Shown here in pieces: positions 1 to 8,205 of a stretch of 64,000 nucleotides of DNA (its first letter is position 1; each line of letters begins with the position of its first letter). Position numbers and translations under genes: made by a program. The notes below the pieces were generated by a model, which saw only the letters and a program-made list of their open reading frames with translations, did not search any database and was not told the origin of the DNA. The stretch spans positions 106,586-170,585 of the forward strand of contig NZ_JACHIB010000003.1 of NCBI RefSeq assembly GCF_014203015.1, given 5' to 3'. This stretch comes from Castellaniella defragrans. Lineage in GTDB: Bacteria; Pseudomonadota; Gammaproteobacteria; Burkholderiales; Burkholderiaceae_B.

Positions 1-145
1 AGGCCAACCTGTCGACATGCTGTTGGCCATATTGCCGATAGTTGTTGGCGGCCCGCAGGGGCGCCTGCAGAAGGCCCTCTGCTTCATAAAAGCGCACCGC
101 GGGAACGGAGCACCCTGCCAATGACGATAGTTCACCGATTTTCAT
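1..145 (-). CDS. MerR-family metal-responsive regulator, N-terminal part
   Basis: Only the first 48 or so codons are in the window; the gene runs off the left edge. The visible protein starts MKIGELSSLAGCSVPAVRFY, followed by an EAEGLL-type turn, which is the winged helix-turn-helix of the MerR family in its CadR/PbrR-like form. It diverges from the cation transporter at 201 across a typical MerR-type promoter. By family knowledge such regulators bind a metal ion through C-terminal cysteines and twist the over-long promoter spacer to activate transcription. The metal-binding half is not visible, so the metal cannot be named. Confidence 0.85.
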   Translation of the reverse strand, partial: MKIGELSSLAGCSVPAVRFYEAEGLLQAPLRAANNYRQYGQQHVDRLA

Positions 146-162
146 ATTTGCCTACCTACCGC

Positions 163-193
163 TTGACTCTACAGCTACTTGAGGGTTTCTAAT
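163..193 (+). promoter_or_regulatory. MerR-type promoter/operator with 19-bp spacer
   Basis: TTGACT (163-168) and TCTAAT (188-193) are separated by 19 bp, longer than the normal 17, as in MerR-controlled promoters. The spacer and flank (about 166-186) form an imperfect dyad, ACTCTA...GAGGGT, like the CadR/PbrR operator. Transcription would begin near 199-201, essentially at the ATG at 201, so the message may be leaderless. Confidence 0.75.
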
Positions 194-200
194 ACGGGAC

Positions 201-1301
201 ATGAGTACATGTCAAAGCAGTAGCTGCTCGAGCAGTTGCAATTCGCAGACGGTCGACGAGGCCCCAAGCGCCATTGCTTCCGTGGAGAGCACATTTTCAG
301 TTCCGGGAATGGACTGCCCCTCCGAGGAGAACCTCATTCGCATGGCGCTGGGTGGTCTGACCGGGGTTGGGCCGATGACCTTCGATCTGGCCCATCGGCA
401 GCTCCGGGTGGTGCACTCGGGCGAGCCCGCCAGGATCGCCCAGAAGCTGACGCCCCTGAACTTGGGTGCGGTTCTGCTGACAAGCGAGAGGCGCACCGAA
501 GGCGGGCAGTGGAAGACGCGTTTCTCCGTGCCGAAGATGGATTGCCCGTCGGAGGAGAATCTCATTCGGATGGCGCTGGCCGATGCGTCGGCTGTTGCGG
601 CACTGGACTTCGATCTGAAGGACCGTGTACTCACCGTGCAGCATGGGGGAAGTACGCAAGAGCTGCTGGGCCGTCTCATCCCTCTCAACCTCGGCGCGCA
701 AGTGTTGGACAGCGTGCAAAGCGACGAGTCTACGGCCCCAGACGCAGAGGGGAATGCCTCTGAGGCTCGGACCTTAAAGCTGCTGCTCGCTATCAACGGT
801 GCGATGTTTGTCTTTGAGTTGATCGTTGGCCTGATCGCCCAGTCCACAGGTCTCATAGCGGACTCGCTTGACATGTTCGCCGATGCGGCGGTCTACGGAC
901 TGGCGCTCTATGCGGTGGGCCGCGCCGCCGCCTTGAAGATGAAGGCAGCGCACATCGCTGGTTGGTTGCAAGTCGTGCTTGCGCTTGGCGCGCTTTTGGA
1001 GGTCGTTCGGCGGGCAGTTGTGGGAAGTGAGCCGGCGTCCATGCTCATGATGAGTATCGGGCTGGTCGCATTGATCGCCAACGTCACCTGCCTGGTGCTG
1101 ATCGCCAAGAAGCGGGATCGGGGCGCCCACATGACGGCAAGCTACATTTTTTCTGCGAATGATGTGATCGCAAACGCGGGGGTGATAGTCGCTGGTGTTT
1201 TGGTCGCTTGGACGGGCTCCTCGTACCCTGACCTCGTGATTGGCGCAGTCATTGCGCTGATAGTGCTCAGCGGTGCCCGGCGCATCCTGAACCTCCGATA
1301 G
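201..1301 (+). CDS. CDF-like cation transporter with Cys-rich N-terminus and two MDCPSEE metal-binding domains
   Basis: Predicted heavy-metal exporter of 366 aa in the inner membrane. Residues 1-15 are Ser/Cys rich (C4, C9, C13). Two near-identical domains follow, at about 32-95 and 107-170, each carrying MDCPSEENLIRMAL, a heavy-metal-associated-type fold with a single cysteine instead of CxxC. From about 190 there are roughly six hydrophobic segments, with ADSLDMFADA and SANDVIANAG replacing the paired HxxxD/DxxxD metal-site motifs of cation diffusion facilitators. It is controlled by the divergent MerR gene. The substrate (Pb, Cd, Zn or Co) cannot be told from the sequence. There is no Shine-Dalgarno, because the ATG lies at the expected transcription start. 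The two repeated domains look like an internal duplication. Confidence 0.85.
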   Translation: MSTCQSSSCSSSCNSQTVDEAPSAIASVESTFSVPGMDCPSEENLIRMALGGLTGVGPMTFDLAHRQLRVVHSGEPARIAQKLTPLNLGAVLLTSERRTEGGQWKTRFSVPKMDCPSEENLIRMALADASAVAALDFDLKDRVLTVQHGGSTQELLGRLIPLNLGAQVLDSVQSDESTAPDAEGNASEARTLKLLLAINGAMFVFELIVGLIAQSTGLIADSLDMFADAAVYGLALYAVGRAAALKMKAAHIAGWLQVVLALGALLEVVRRAVVGSEPASMLMMSIGLVALIANVTCLVLIAKKRDRGAHMTASYIFSANDVIANAGVIVAGVLVAWTGSSYPDLVIGAVIALIVLSGARRILNLR

Positions 1302-1463
1302 CCAATCTAGCGGCATCCCACACCGATGCCTAGCCAAGGTGGGATGGCCGGCCGCTTACAAGCATGCAACGCCGGAACCTCTTGCCAATCATCGAAGGAG
1401 AAAGCGAGGCGCAATCCGCATGAGGTGGACGCAGGCCAGGAACGAGGCAAACAGGAGGCCGCA

Positions 1464-2372
1464 TTGGAACTCAGACTACTGCGCTATTTCGTTGCGGTCG
1501 CGGAAGAACTGCATTTCGCGCGAGCGGCCGAGCGCCTTGGCGTAGAACAATCGCCTGTGTCGCGCGCAATGCGAAATCTCGAAGCCACGCTCGGCGTGCA
1601 GTTGTTCGACCGCAGCGCGCACCAGACGCGACTGACCTGGGCCGGTCAAGTGTTCCTCGGTGAGTGCCGGCGCGTGCTGGCCACCGTGGAGCAGGCGGTG
1701 AGTGCCGCAAAGGCGGCGGCGCAGGGCTATCAGGGTTATCTGCGCATCGCCATCTGCGACAGCTTGGCGCAGCCCCACATTGCCACCTTGCTGGCGCGCA
1801 GCCGCGAGGAAGAGCCCGAACTGGAGATTCGCGTCTTCGAGCTGCCTTTCGCGCAGCAGCTCAAGGGCCTGCACAACGATCTGCTGGACATCGGTTTTGC
1901 GCTGTCGGACGCGGTGAGCGAAGGCCTTGTCGCCGAGCCCGTGTGGACCGATCCTCTGTCGGTGATCGTGCCCGTGCGCCACCCCTTGTTGGCGCACGCG
2001 GAAGTGCCATTGGATGAAGCCTTGAAGTTTCCGTTGGTACTGTGCCATCCGGACGCGGGATCGGGCTGCCACCACCAGATCCAGGCGGTGCTTCAAGGTG
2101 CGTCCAAGCCGCTCAAGCTGGTAGATCAGGTGACGAGCCTAGGCGTGATGCTGACTCTGGTCGGTGCCGGTTATGGCCTAGGTTTCGCCATTGCCTCGCA
2201 GGTGCAGACCCTGAACCGCCCCGACATAACCGTTCGCCCCTTGGCCGGCACGCCGCCCATGCTGTCCACCTACCTGCTGCGCCGCAGCGCCGAACCCTCT
2301 GAGCCCATGAAGCGGTTTCTGCAGCGCGCCCGCGAGGAGTTCCTGCCAAAGGGAGATGAACCGGCCTCGTGA
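1464..2372 (+). CDS. LysR-family transcriptional regulator
   Basis: DNA-binding regulator of about 302 aa. I place the start at TTG 1464, eight bases after an AGGAGG (1453-1458). The protein then begins LELRLLRYFVAVAEELHF, the standard LysR N-terminus; a start at 1326 would add 46 unrelated residues. The winged HTH occupies about residues 1-60 (RAAERLGVEQSPVSRAMRNL) and the effector-binding domain runs from about 90 to 295. It follows the metal transporter in the same direction with a gap of about 160 bp. No divergent target gene is visible, so its regulon is unknown. Base composition is lower in GC than in the genes after 3 kb. Confidence 0.85.
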   Translation: MELRLLRYFVAVAEELHFARAAERLGVEQSPVSRAMRNLEATLGVQLFDRSAHQTRLTWAGQVFLGECRRVLATVEQAVSAAKAAAQGYQGYLRIAICDSLAQPHIATLLARSREEEPELEIRVFELPFAQQLKGLHNDLLDIGFALSDAVSEGLVAEPVWTDPLSVIVPVRHPLLAHAEVPLDEALKFPLVLCHPDAGSGCHHQIQAVLQGASKPLKLVDQVTSLGVMLTLVGAGYGLGFAIASQVQTLNRPDITVRPLAGTPPMLSTYLLRRSAEPSEPMKRFLQRAREEFLPKGDEPAS

Positions 2373-2584
2373 CGTTGAGCGCTCGGGTACATTGGCTACT
2401 GCTGGCTGTCCATGGCTCGCACTGGACTTGCTCGGAGCGCGCGTTGACCAAGCGTGGTTTTTCAGTCCATAATTATGTCCATCTCGGTTCGCCGAGTGCG
2501 GAAAACTCGTTATCAATCAACGAGTTGGGAACACGATGATGTTCCCATCGCCCGCTCCAGTCCTGCTTCCTGGCGGACGGGCAT

Positions 2585-2973
2585 ATGCCGGTCCCGCCAT
2601 CCCGACGTGGAGATCTCGAGGTGCATCTGGGGGCCGGCGGCCAAGTCATCGGGCGGCTGCTTCTGGGCAGCGGCAAGCGCAGCGCGTTCAGCTACGACGA
2701 GCGGTGACTGGAGGATCCGCGCTTCTTCACCTTGTCGCCCGATCTGCTGCCGGTCCTGGGTGTCCAGCATCCTCAGCAGGTGCTTGTTCGTGCGCTGGAG
2801 GATACCGCCCCGGATGCGTGGGGTGAACGCGTGATCGGGCGTGCCCATGCGAAGTCGCGGCAGGAGGATCGCGGCACGCCCGCCCTTGGTGGAACTGGAC
2901 AAGGTCCTGCAGGCGGCTCGTGCGCTGGAGACCGGCACGGAGAGCGCGCAGGATCTTCACTACCTGCTCGGCC
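2585..2973 (+). pseudogene. hipA-type toxin kinase remnant
   Basis: Conceptual translation from ATG 2585 gives the start of a HipA-type protein: VHLGAGGQVIGRL, then GKRSAFSYDER, a stop at TGA 2705-2707 where the family has Trp, then LEDPRFFTLSPDLLPVL and RALEDTAPDAWGERVI. A frameshift around 2865-2890 moves the reading to another frame for RPPLVELDKVLQAARALE. The similarity then stops. Only the N-terminal quarter of the usual length of about 400 aa remains and no kinase catalytic motifs are left. No HipB antitoxin is visible. I infer a decayed toxin-antitoxin locus. Confidence 0.8.
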
Positions 2974-3056
2974 AAGCATGGCGCGCACCGGCTGAACGTT
3001 CGCCGCGTCCTGATTCTTGCGGCATTGGAGTACCCTTTCGCCTGTCACAATGCGGT

Positions 3057-4166
3057 ATGACGAGCATGCAGGGCGATCTTTTCGGGGACGCTGTTTCCCC
3101 GCTTCCAGTCAAGCCGGCCGAACTGCCGGCCGATGCGGCGTCTCCCGCGGACGCCCCGCCCGCCGTCCGCCGCGGCACGGGCAGGGTGCGTCCGGCGCCC
3201 GCCGGGGAGGACTGGCGCGGGCTGGCGCAGCGGCTGCCGAGGCAGTTGCGTTTCGGGGTCTCCACCTGGTCCTATCCGGGCTGGGAGGGCCTGGTCTGGG
3301 ACGGGGAGTACGATCCCGGCACCTTGTCCAAGCATGGCCTGGAGGCCTACCATCGGCATCCGCTGCTGCGCACGGTGTGCGTGGACCGCACCTTCTGGCG
3401 CCCGCTGACGGCCGGCCAGTATGCCGCTTACGCGGCTCAGGCCGACGAGGATTTCCGTTTCGTCGTCAAATGTCCGGCCAGCGTCACCGATGCCCAGGTG
3501 CGCGGCGACGAGGGCAAGGCGCTCAAGTCCAATCCGGACTTTCTCGATCCGCGTCTGGTCGTCGAGCATTTCGTGCAGCCGACGCTCGCGGGCCTGGGCG
3601 CCAAACTCGGCGTGCTCGTCTTCCAGCTGAGCCCTCTGCCCTGGGGCTGGCTCGGGCGCTCGGGAGCGCTGCTGGGCGGGCTGGGCCGGATGCTGGCCGC
3701 CGTCCGGGAGGCCCTGCCGGCGGACGCCCCCGTGATCGTCGCCGTGGAAGTCCGGGATCCGGAGCTCCTGGGGCGGACGCTGGTGGACACGCTGAAGGCG
3801 CATGGCGCCACTTTCTGCCTGGGCCTGCATGGCAAGATGCCGCCGATCGAGGCGCAGCTGCCCATGTTGCGCGCGCTATGGCCGGGTCCGCTGGTCTGCC
3901 GGTGGAACCTGAATCGCATCTTCGGCCCGTATGGCTATGCCGACGCGCAGAAGAAGCACGGTCCGTTCAATGCCATTGTCAGCGAAGACCCCCACACGCG
4001 TGCCGTGCTTGCGCGCACCATCCACGGCGTCACGGGCGCGGGCCAGCCGGCCTACGTGACGGTCAGCAACGATGCCGAGGGCTGCGCGCCGCTGTCCATC
4101 CAGAAGCTCGCGCTTGCGGTCGAGGCCGAGCAGGAGGCCAGCCGCCGCGCGAAGGCGTCGCCGTAG
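3057..4166 (+). CDS. DUF72 (YecE-like) TIM-barrel protein
   Basis: Soluble protein of 369 aa. The start at ATG 3057 (MTSMQGDLFGDAV) is chosen because the longer reading frame upstream belongs to the hipA remnant. Residues 70-360 carry the DUF72 pattern: RFGVSTWSYPGWEGLVWDGE near the start, FWRPLTAGQYAAYA, then FVVKCPASVTD, CLGLHGKMP and YVTVSNDAEGCAPLSI at the end. The fold is a TIM barrel. The biochemical role is not established for the family, although motifs resemble sugar-phosphate or nucleic-acid enzymes. About 70 variable residues precede the domain. Confidence 0.85.
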   Translation: MTSMQGDLFGDAVSPLPVKPAELPADAASPADAPPAVRRGTGRVRPAPAGEDWRGLAQRLPRQLRFGVSTWSYPGWEGLVWDGEYDPGTLSKHGLEAYHRHPLLRTVCVDRTFWRPLTAGQYAAYAAQADEDFRFVVKCPASVTDAQVRGDEGKALKSNPDFLDPRLVVEHFVQPTLAGLGAKLGVLVFQLSPLPWGWLGRSGALLGGLGRMLAAVREALPADAPVIVAVEVRDPELLGRTLVDTLKAHGATFCLGLHGKMPPIEAQLPMLRALWPGPLVCRWNLNRIFGPYGYADAQKKHGPFNAIVSEDPHTRAVLARTIHGVTGAGQPAYVTVSNDAEGCAPLSIQKLALAVEAEQEASRRAKASP

Positions 4167-4170
4167 CAGT

Positions 4171-4223
4171 CCGTTTCAGCCGCCTGTTTCCGTCGCCCGT
4201 TTCCGCCGCCCGTTTCAGCCGCC
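4171..4223. repeat. 13-bp tandem repeat, four copies
   Basis: The unit CGTTTCAGCCGCC repeats with starts at 4172, 4185, 4198 and 4211, with a few substitutions. It fills the gap between the convergent DUF72 and DUF2165 genes. The last unit covers the stop region of the minus-strand gene at 4215, so unit loss or gain could change that protein's tail. Confidence 0.8.
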
Positions 4224-4832
4224 GCTCGGCCGCGAAGGTCCCCGCTGCTCGTCCACCAGCAGCACGATCAGCACCAGCATGGCGCAGGTGAGGAACATCA
4301 CCGCCTTGGCCTGCCCGTTCCAGATGGGGGACTGCCACATGCAGAACCATTCGCCGCCGATGAGGACGAAGCCCACGAAGTAGGTCAGGAAGACCAGGGT
4401 CAGCCCGCAGGCCGCGATCGCCTTGGCGCGGATGAAGCGGTCGCGGGAGCGCCAGGCACGGAACAGGCGGATCGCGCCCAGCAGGCACAGCGCGCCCATG
4501 GTCCATTCCGCGGCGATGATCAGCCAGTAGACCGCCGTCTGCAGCCTTTCGTCGGTGATGGCGCGGTGCTTGAGCGCGTTGTCGGGGAACACCGTGTCCA
4601 TGGATAGGACGTGCCGCACGAACTGCCAGTTGGCGTCGTAGTCGACGACGTTGTTGAAGGCGACGAGCAGGGCCCACAGGCCGATGGCAAGCACCATGCC
4701 GGCCTTGAGCACGCGGATCGTCGCCTGTGCGTCCAGCGGCTCGCGGTCGGGGAGCATGTGGTCGGAAGGGAGGCGATCGGGAGGCCTGCGATCGGGAGGC
4801 GTACGGCCGTGGGGATGCGTGTCGTGCGTCAT
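4215..4832 (-). CDS. DUF2165 family small membrane protein
   Basis: Integral membrane protein of 205 aa. After about 40 hydrophilic, His/Pro-rich residues come four hydrophobic segments (around 45-65, 105-130, 140-165 and 180-200). The first loop, VDYDANWQFVRHVLSMDTVFPD, is typical of DUF2165. The family has no known function. It is divergent from the FUSC transporter gene with a 186-bp gap and convergent with the DUF72 gene. The family pattern starts at about residue 40, so a start downstream of 4832 is possible. Confidence 0.8.
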   Translation of the reverse strand: MTHDTHPHGRTPPDRRPPDRLPSDHMLPDREPLDAQATIRVLKAGMVLAIGLWALLVAFNNVVDYDANWQFVRHVLSMDTVFPDNALKHRAITDERLQTAVYWLIIAAEWTMGALCLLGAIRLFRAWRSRDRFIRAKAIAACGLTLVFLTYFVGFVLIGGEWFCMWQSPIWNGQAKAVMFLTCAMLVLIVLLVDEQRGPSRPSGG

Positions 4833-5018
4833 GCGGGAATCCGTCCGGAATTGGGTTCGCGCCCGCGGGCCGCCGTGCGGGGCGCGTCATGGATAGCGAT
4901 TCTACAGATTTCAAGGGCGGAGCCGACGCGCGCGCAGCGAGTTTGCACTGTGGCCGGCCCGTTGCCGGTTTATAGTGGCTGCGCCTTCTTCGTGATCCAA
5001 CTAGGGAATGCGGTCCTC

Positions 5019-6878
5019 ATGCCCCCGACTCCATCCGCTCCGCCGTCGCCCACCGTCCAGCTGGCCGCGCTCTTCAAATTGCGGCCGGCCGGCCGCCGCT
5101 GGCCCTTCGCCGCGCGCGCGGCCCTGTGCATGGGCGTGCCGGTGCTGGCGGGGTGGCTGGGCGGCGACGTGGCCGCGGGGCTGATGGCCACCATCGGGGC
5201 CTTCACCGCGCTCTATGGCGGCGACCGTCCCTACCTGAACCGCGCGGTCCATCTCGGCGTGGTCGCGGTCTCCTTCGCCCTGGCGGTGATGCTCGGAGTG
5301 TGGGCCGCCGAATGGCCGGCGATGATGGTGCCCGCCATCGTCCTGATCGCCGTGGCCGCCACCTTCCTGTGCAATGCGCTGCGGGTCGGGCCGCCGGGCG
5401 CCTACATGTTCGCGCTGGCCTGCGCCGCGGGCACGGGCATGCCCGTCAACCACCTGTCCGTCGTCCAGGTCGGCCTGCTGGTCTTCGCCGGCGGGGCGTT
5501 CGCCTGGGCGGCGCACATGGCGGGCGCGCTGGTCCGGCCGCGGGGGCCGGAACGGGCGGCGGTCGTCGCTGCGGCGCAGGCGGTCGCGCGGTTCGCGGAG
5601 ACGGTGGGCACGCCGGCCGAGGACGGCGCCCGCCACGCGGCCGCGCTGGCGATGCACCACGCCTGGACGGTGCTGACGGCCTACCAGCCCGCGCGCCCGC
5701 GCCCGGATGGCGCGCTCAGCCGCCTGCGCGCGCTCAATCGGGAACTGCACCTGCTGTTCGCCGGCATCATGAACGCTTCCGCCGGCCTGGCGCCGGAACG
5801 CGCCGCCGGTCAGGCGCGCTCGATCGCGGCCCGCGCGCGGGAAGGCGGCGCCGGGGAGGACCGCGCGGATCCCGGCCATGTGCCGCTGGGCCATCGCGGC
5901 GTGCTGGACTCGCTGCGGGAAAACCTGCGGCCCGGGTCGCCGGCCCTGCTGGCGGCCGCCCGCATCGGCGCCGCGACGGCCATCGCCGGCCTGATCGGCG
6001 GCGCGCTGGGGATGGAGCGCGCCTACTGGACCATGGCGGCGGCCGTCCTGATCCTGCACCAGGGGCTGGGCTGGACGCGCAGCCTGCAGCGCGGCATCGA
6101 AAGAATGAGCGGCACCCTCGTCGGGCTGGTCCTGGCGGGCGGCATCCTGGCCATCCATCCCGAGGGGCCATGGCTCGTCGTGACGCTCATGCTGCTGCAG
6201 TTCGTCATCGAGGTGATGGTGATCCGCAACTATGCGCTGGCGGTGGTGTTCATCACGGCCGCGGCCCTGACGATCGCCACGGGCGGGCATCCGGTGCCGG
6301 ACATCGCGCACATGCTGTGGGTACGCGGCGAGGACACCTTCATCGGCTGCGCAGCCGGGCTGGCGATCCTGGCCGCGATGACGCCTCGCTCCGTGCGGCT
6401 GCGCATCCCGCGGGAACTCGTCAACACGCTGGTGGCGCTGAAGCGCGTCCTCGCGCATGCCGCCCGGGGCGAGGTCACCACCGGCGCCGCCCGGCGGGCG
6501 CGCCGCGACCTCCAGCACCGCGCGATCGTCCTGCTGCAGGCCTACGAGTCCGGCGTCGACGCCACGCCGCGGCATCGCGCCGCCGCGGAGCGGTCCTGGC
6601 CCATGGTCATGGCCGCGCAGCGCCTCGTCTACCGCGCGCTGTCCGTGTGCTGGTCGCTGGAGAACGCCGGTGCGGACGCGCCCGGGCTGGCGCGCACGCT
6701 GTTCGGCGCGGACGGCGCGCGCGAGATCGGCCGCGCGCTGCTCATGCTGGCCACCGCGATTCGCGCGGGCACGCCGCCCGCGCCGATCGGCCCCCTGCCG
6801 GCTTGCCTGGACGGGGAAGTGCGGAACCTGCGCGATTCGCTGGTGTATGCCGGGACGGGCGCCGCGGCCCGGATCTGA
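5019..6878 (+). CDS. FUSC-family inner-membrane transporter (YccS/AaeB-like)
   Basis: Predicted efflux or permease component of 619 aa. The ATG at 5019 is preferred because the protein then starts MPPTPSAPPSPTVQLAAL just before the first membrane block; upstream codons lack domain similarity. The architecture is the duplicated FUSC form: a hydrophobic block at about 30-165, a cytoplasmic segment, a second hydrophobic block at about 310-450, and a C-terminal soluble region with Arg-rich helices. FUSC proteins include aromatic-acid exporters and YccS/YhfK-type proteins; the substrate here is unknown. No membrane-fusion partner lies next to it, unlike the aaeAB arrangement. Confidence 0.8.
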   Translation: MPPTPSAPPSPTVQLAALFKLRPAGRRWPFAARAALCMGVPVLAGWLGGDVAAGLMATIGAFTALYGGDRPYLNRAVHLGVVAVSFALAVMLGVWAAEWPAMMVPAIVLIAVAATFLCNALRVGPPGAYMFALACAAGTGMPVNHLSVVQVGLLVFAGGAFAWAAHMAGALVRPRGPERAAVVAAAQAVARFAETVGTPAEDGARHAAALAMHHAWTVLTAYQPARPRPDGALSRLRALNRELHLLFAGIMNASAGLAPERAAGQARSIAARAREGGAGEDRADPGHVPLGHRGVLDSLRENLRPGSPALLAAARIGAATAIAGLIGGALGMERAYWTMAAAVLILHQGLGWTRSLQRGIERMSGTLVGLVLAGGILAIHPEGPWLVVTLMLLQFVIEVMVIRNYALAVVFITAAALTIATGGHPVPDIAHMLWVRGEDTFIGCAAGLAILAAMTPRSVRLRIPRELVNTLVALKRVLAHAARGEVTTGAARRARRDLQHRAIVLLQAYESGVDATPRHRAAAERSWPMVMAAQRLVYRALSVCWSLENAGADAPGLARTLFGADGAREIGRALLMLATAIRAGTPPAPIGPLPACLDGEVRNLRDSLVYAGTGAAARI

Positions 6879-6902
6879 GCCCGCGGCGCCGGGAGCGCCC
6901 CG

Positions 6903-8159
6903 CTATGGAACGGCGATGCGCACCACGCTTTCCGGCTCGCCGGCCTTCTTGCGTTCGCCGTCGTTCTTGATCGTCGCGTACAGCGTGCCGCGCGCCTCGT
7001 CCAGGGCCAGGCCGTTGGGATGGGGCGGCATGGGCAGGGTCTGCAGCAGCCGGTAGCCGTCCGTATCATAGACCGTGATCGAGCCCGCGCCCTTGTCCGG
7101 CCGGACGCCGCCGCGGTTGGTGACATAGAGGCGGTGGCGGCGGGCGTCGTGGCGCAGCGCGATGGGGACCTCGCCGGCCGGCATGTCGGCCAGGGTGCGG
7201 CCGGTGTCGGCGTCCAGCGCGAACACGCGGTGCCCGGGGCTGCGGCGGCGGTATTCGCGCTCCAGGTGGTTGTTGCGCCATTCGTCGCGGTCGATGCCCT
7301 GGTCCACGCCGAACAGGCGGTTGGTCCGCGCATCGTAGGCCAGATTGAGCAACTGGTCGGCCTGGACTTCCAGCGTCCGCGTGATCTCCAGCGTCCGCGC
7401 GTCGACGGTCATCACCTGCCCGCGCATGTTGGAGACGAAGACGCGGCCGCCGGCCTCGTCCAGCGCGATGCCCACGGCGTTGTAGCCGAAGCCGGGGACG
7501 ATCTTCTCCAGTTCCAGCGTGCGCGTGTCGATGACGAACAGCACGCTGTCGAAACCCAGCCCCAGGCCGGGCGCGAACAGGCGGTCGGTGCGGCTGTCGA
7601 GCACCATTTCGCGCAGCTTGTAGGGGTAGTCCCTGGAGACGCCGAATTTCTTGAGTTGCTCCAGCAGGAAGGCCGTGCGCGGGGCCGACAGCCCGTGGGC
7701 CGCGTAGGCCTGCCTGAAATCGACCTTCTCCATGACCGGGATGCGCTTGAGGACGCGGTTGCGCCCGGTGTCCACGACGGTGATGGCGCCATTGAAGCCC
7801 TGGGTGAGGTACAGCCGGCCGCCGGCGTCGTCCAGCGCCACGCCGAAGCCCTTGCCGTCGAGCGGGATGCGCGCCTGGACGTCCAGCGTATTCGGGTCCA
7901 GCCGCAGCACCGCCGAGCGGCTCTCGTCCTTCCAGTCCGGCGCGGATACGAAGACCGCGCGCTGCCGGGGGCTGTGGGCCAGTTCGACCATGTCGGCCGC
8001 GAGGGGCCGGCGCAGGATGTCCCGCGCTTCGATGAGGGCATGCGCCGCCGGGCCGGTGCGGGCGTCGGCCAGGGTCGAGGGGGCGCCGGGCGTGCCGCAG
8101 GCGGCCAGGCCGGCCAGGGCCAGCAGGCCGAGCGTCAGCCGCAGGGAGCGAGGGGGCAT
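6903..8159 (-). CDS. YncE-like beta-propeller lipoprotein
   Basis: Protein of 418 aa with a lipoprotein signal: a hydrophobic N-terminus ends LAGLAACG, so Cys21 would be acylated. The rest is a series of WD/YVTN-like blades, such as VVDTGRNRVLKRIPV, VIDTRTLELEKIVPG, TVDARTLEITRTLEV and VYDTDGYRLLQTLPM, indicating a seven-bladed propeller facing the periplasm. It lies 46 bp after the TonB receptor gene on the same strand. This mirrors the YncD (TonB receptor) and YncE (propeller) association in enteric bacteria, so I infer a shared iron-regulated operon. Its ligand is unknown. Confidence 0.8.
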   Translation of the reverse strand: MPPRSLRLTLGLLALAGLAACGTPGAPSTLADARTGPAAHALIEARDILRRPLAADMVELAHSPRQRAVFVSAPDWKDESRSAVLRLDPNTLDVQARIPLDGKGFGVALDDAGGRLYLTQGFNGAITVVDTGRNRVLKRIPVMEKVDFRQAYAAHGLSAPRTAFLLEQLKKFGVSRDYPYKLREMVLDSRTDRLFAPGLGLGFDSVLFVIDTRTLELEKIVPGFGYNAVGIALDEAGGRVFVSNMRGQVMTVDARTLEITRTLEVQADQLLNLAYDARTNRLFGVDQGIDRDEWRNNHLEREYRRRSPGHRVFALDADTGRTLADMPAGEVPIALRHDARRHRLYVTNRGGVRPDKGAGSITVYDTDGYRLLQTLPMPPHPNGLALDEARGTLYATIKNDGERKKAGEPESVVRIAVP

Positions 8160-8205
8160 GGTGGGGCGTGTTCCGTGTGCGTTCAGGGAGCGGCGGGCGG
8201 GCCCG

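Noticed and set aside
1326..1463. Longer N-terminus for the LysR regulator
   Set aside because: The extra 46 residues do not resemble the family, while TTG 1464 has a perfect AGGAGG and gives the standard start.
2841..3056. N-terminal extension of the DUF72 protein
   Set aside because: These codons match HipA sequence and belong to the pseudogene in the same frame.
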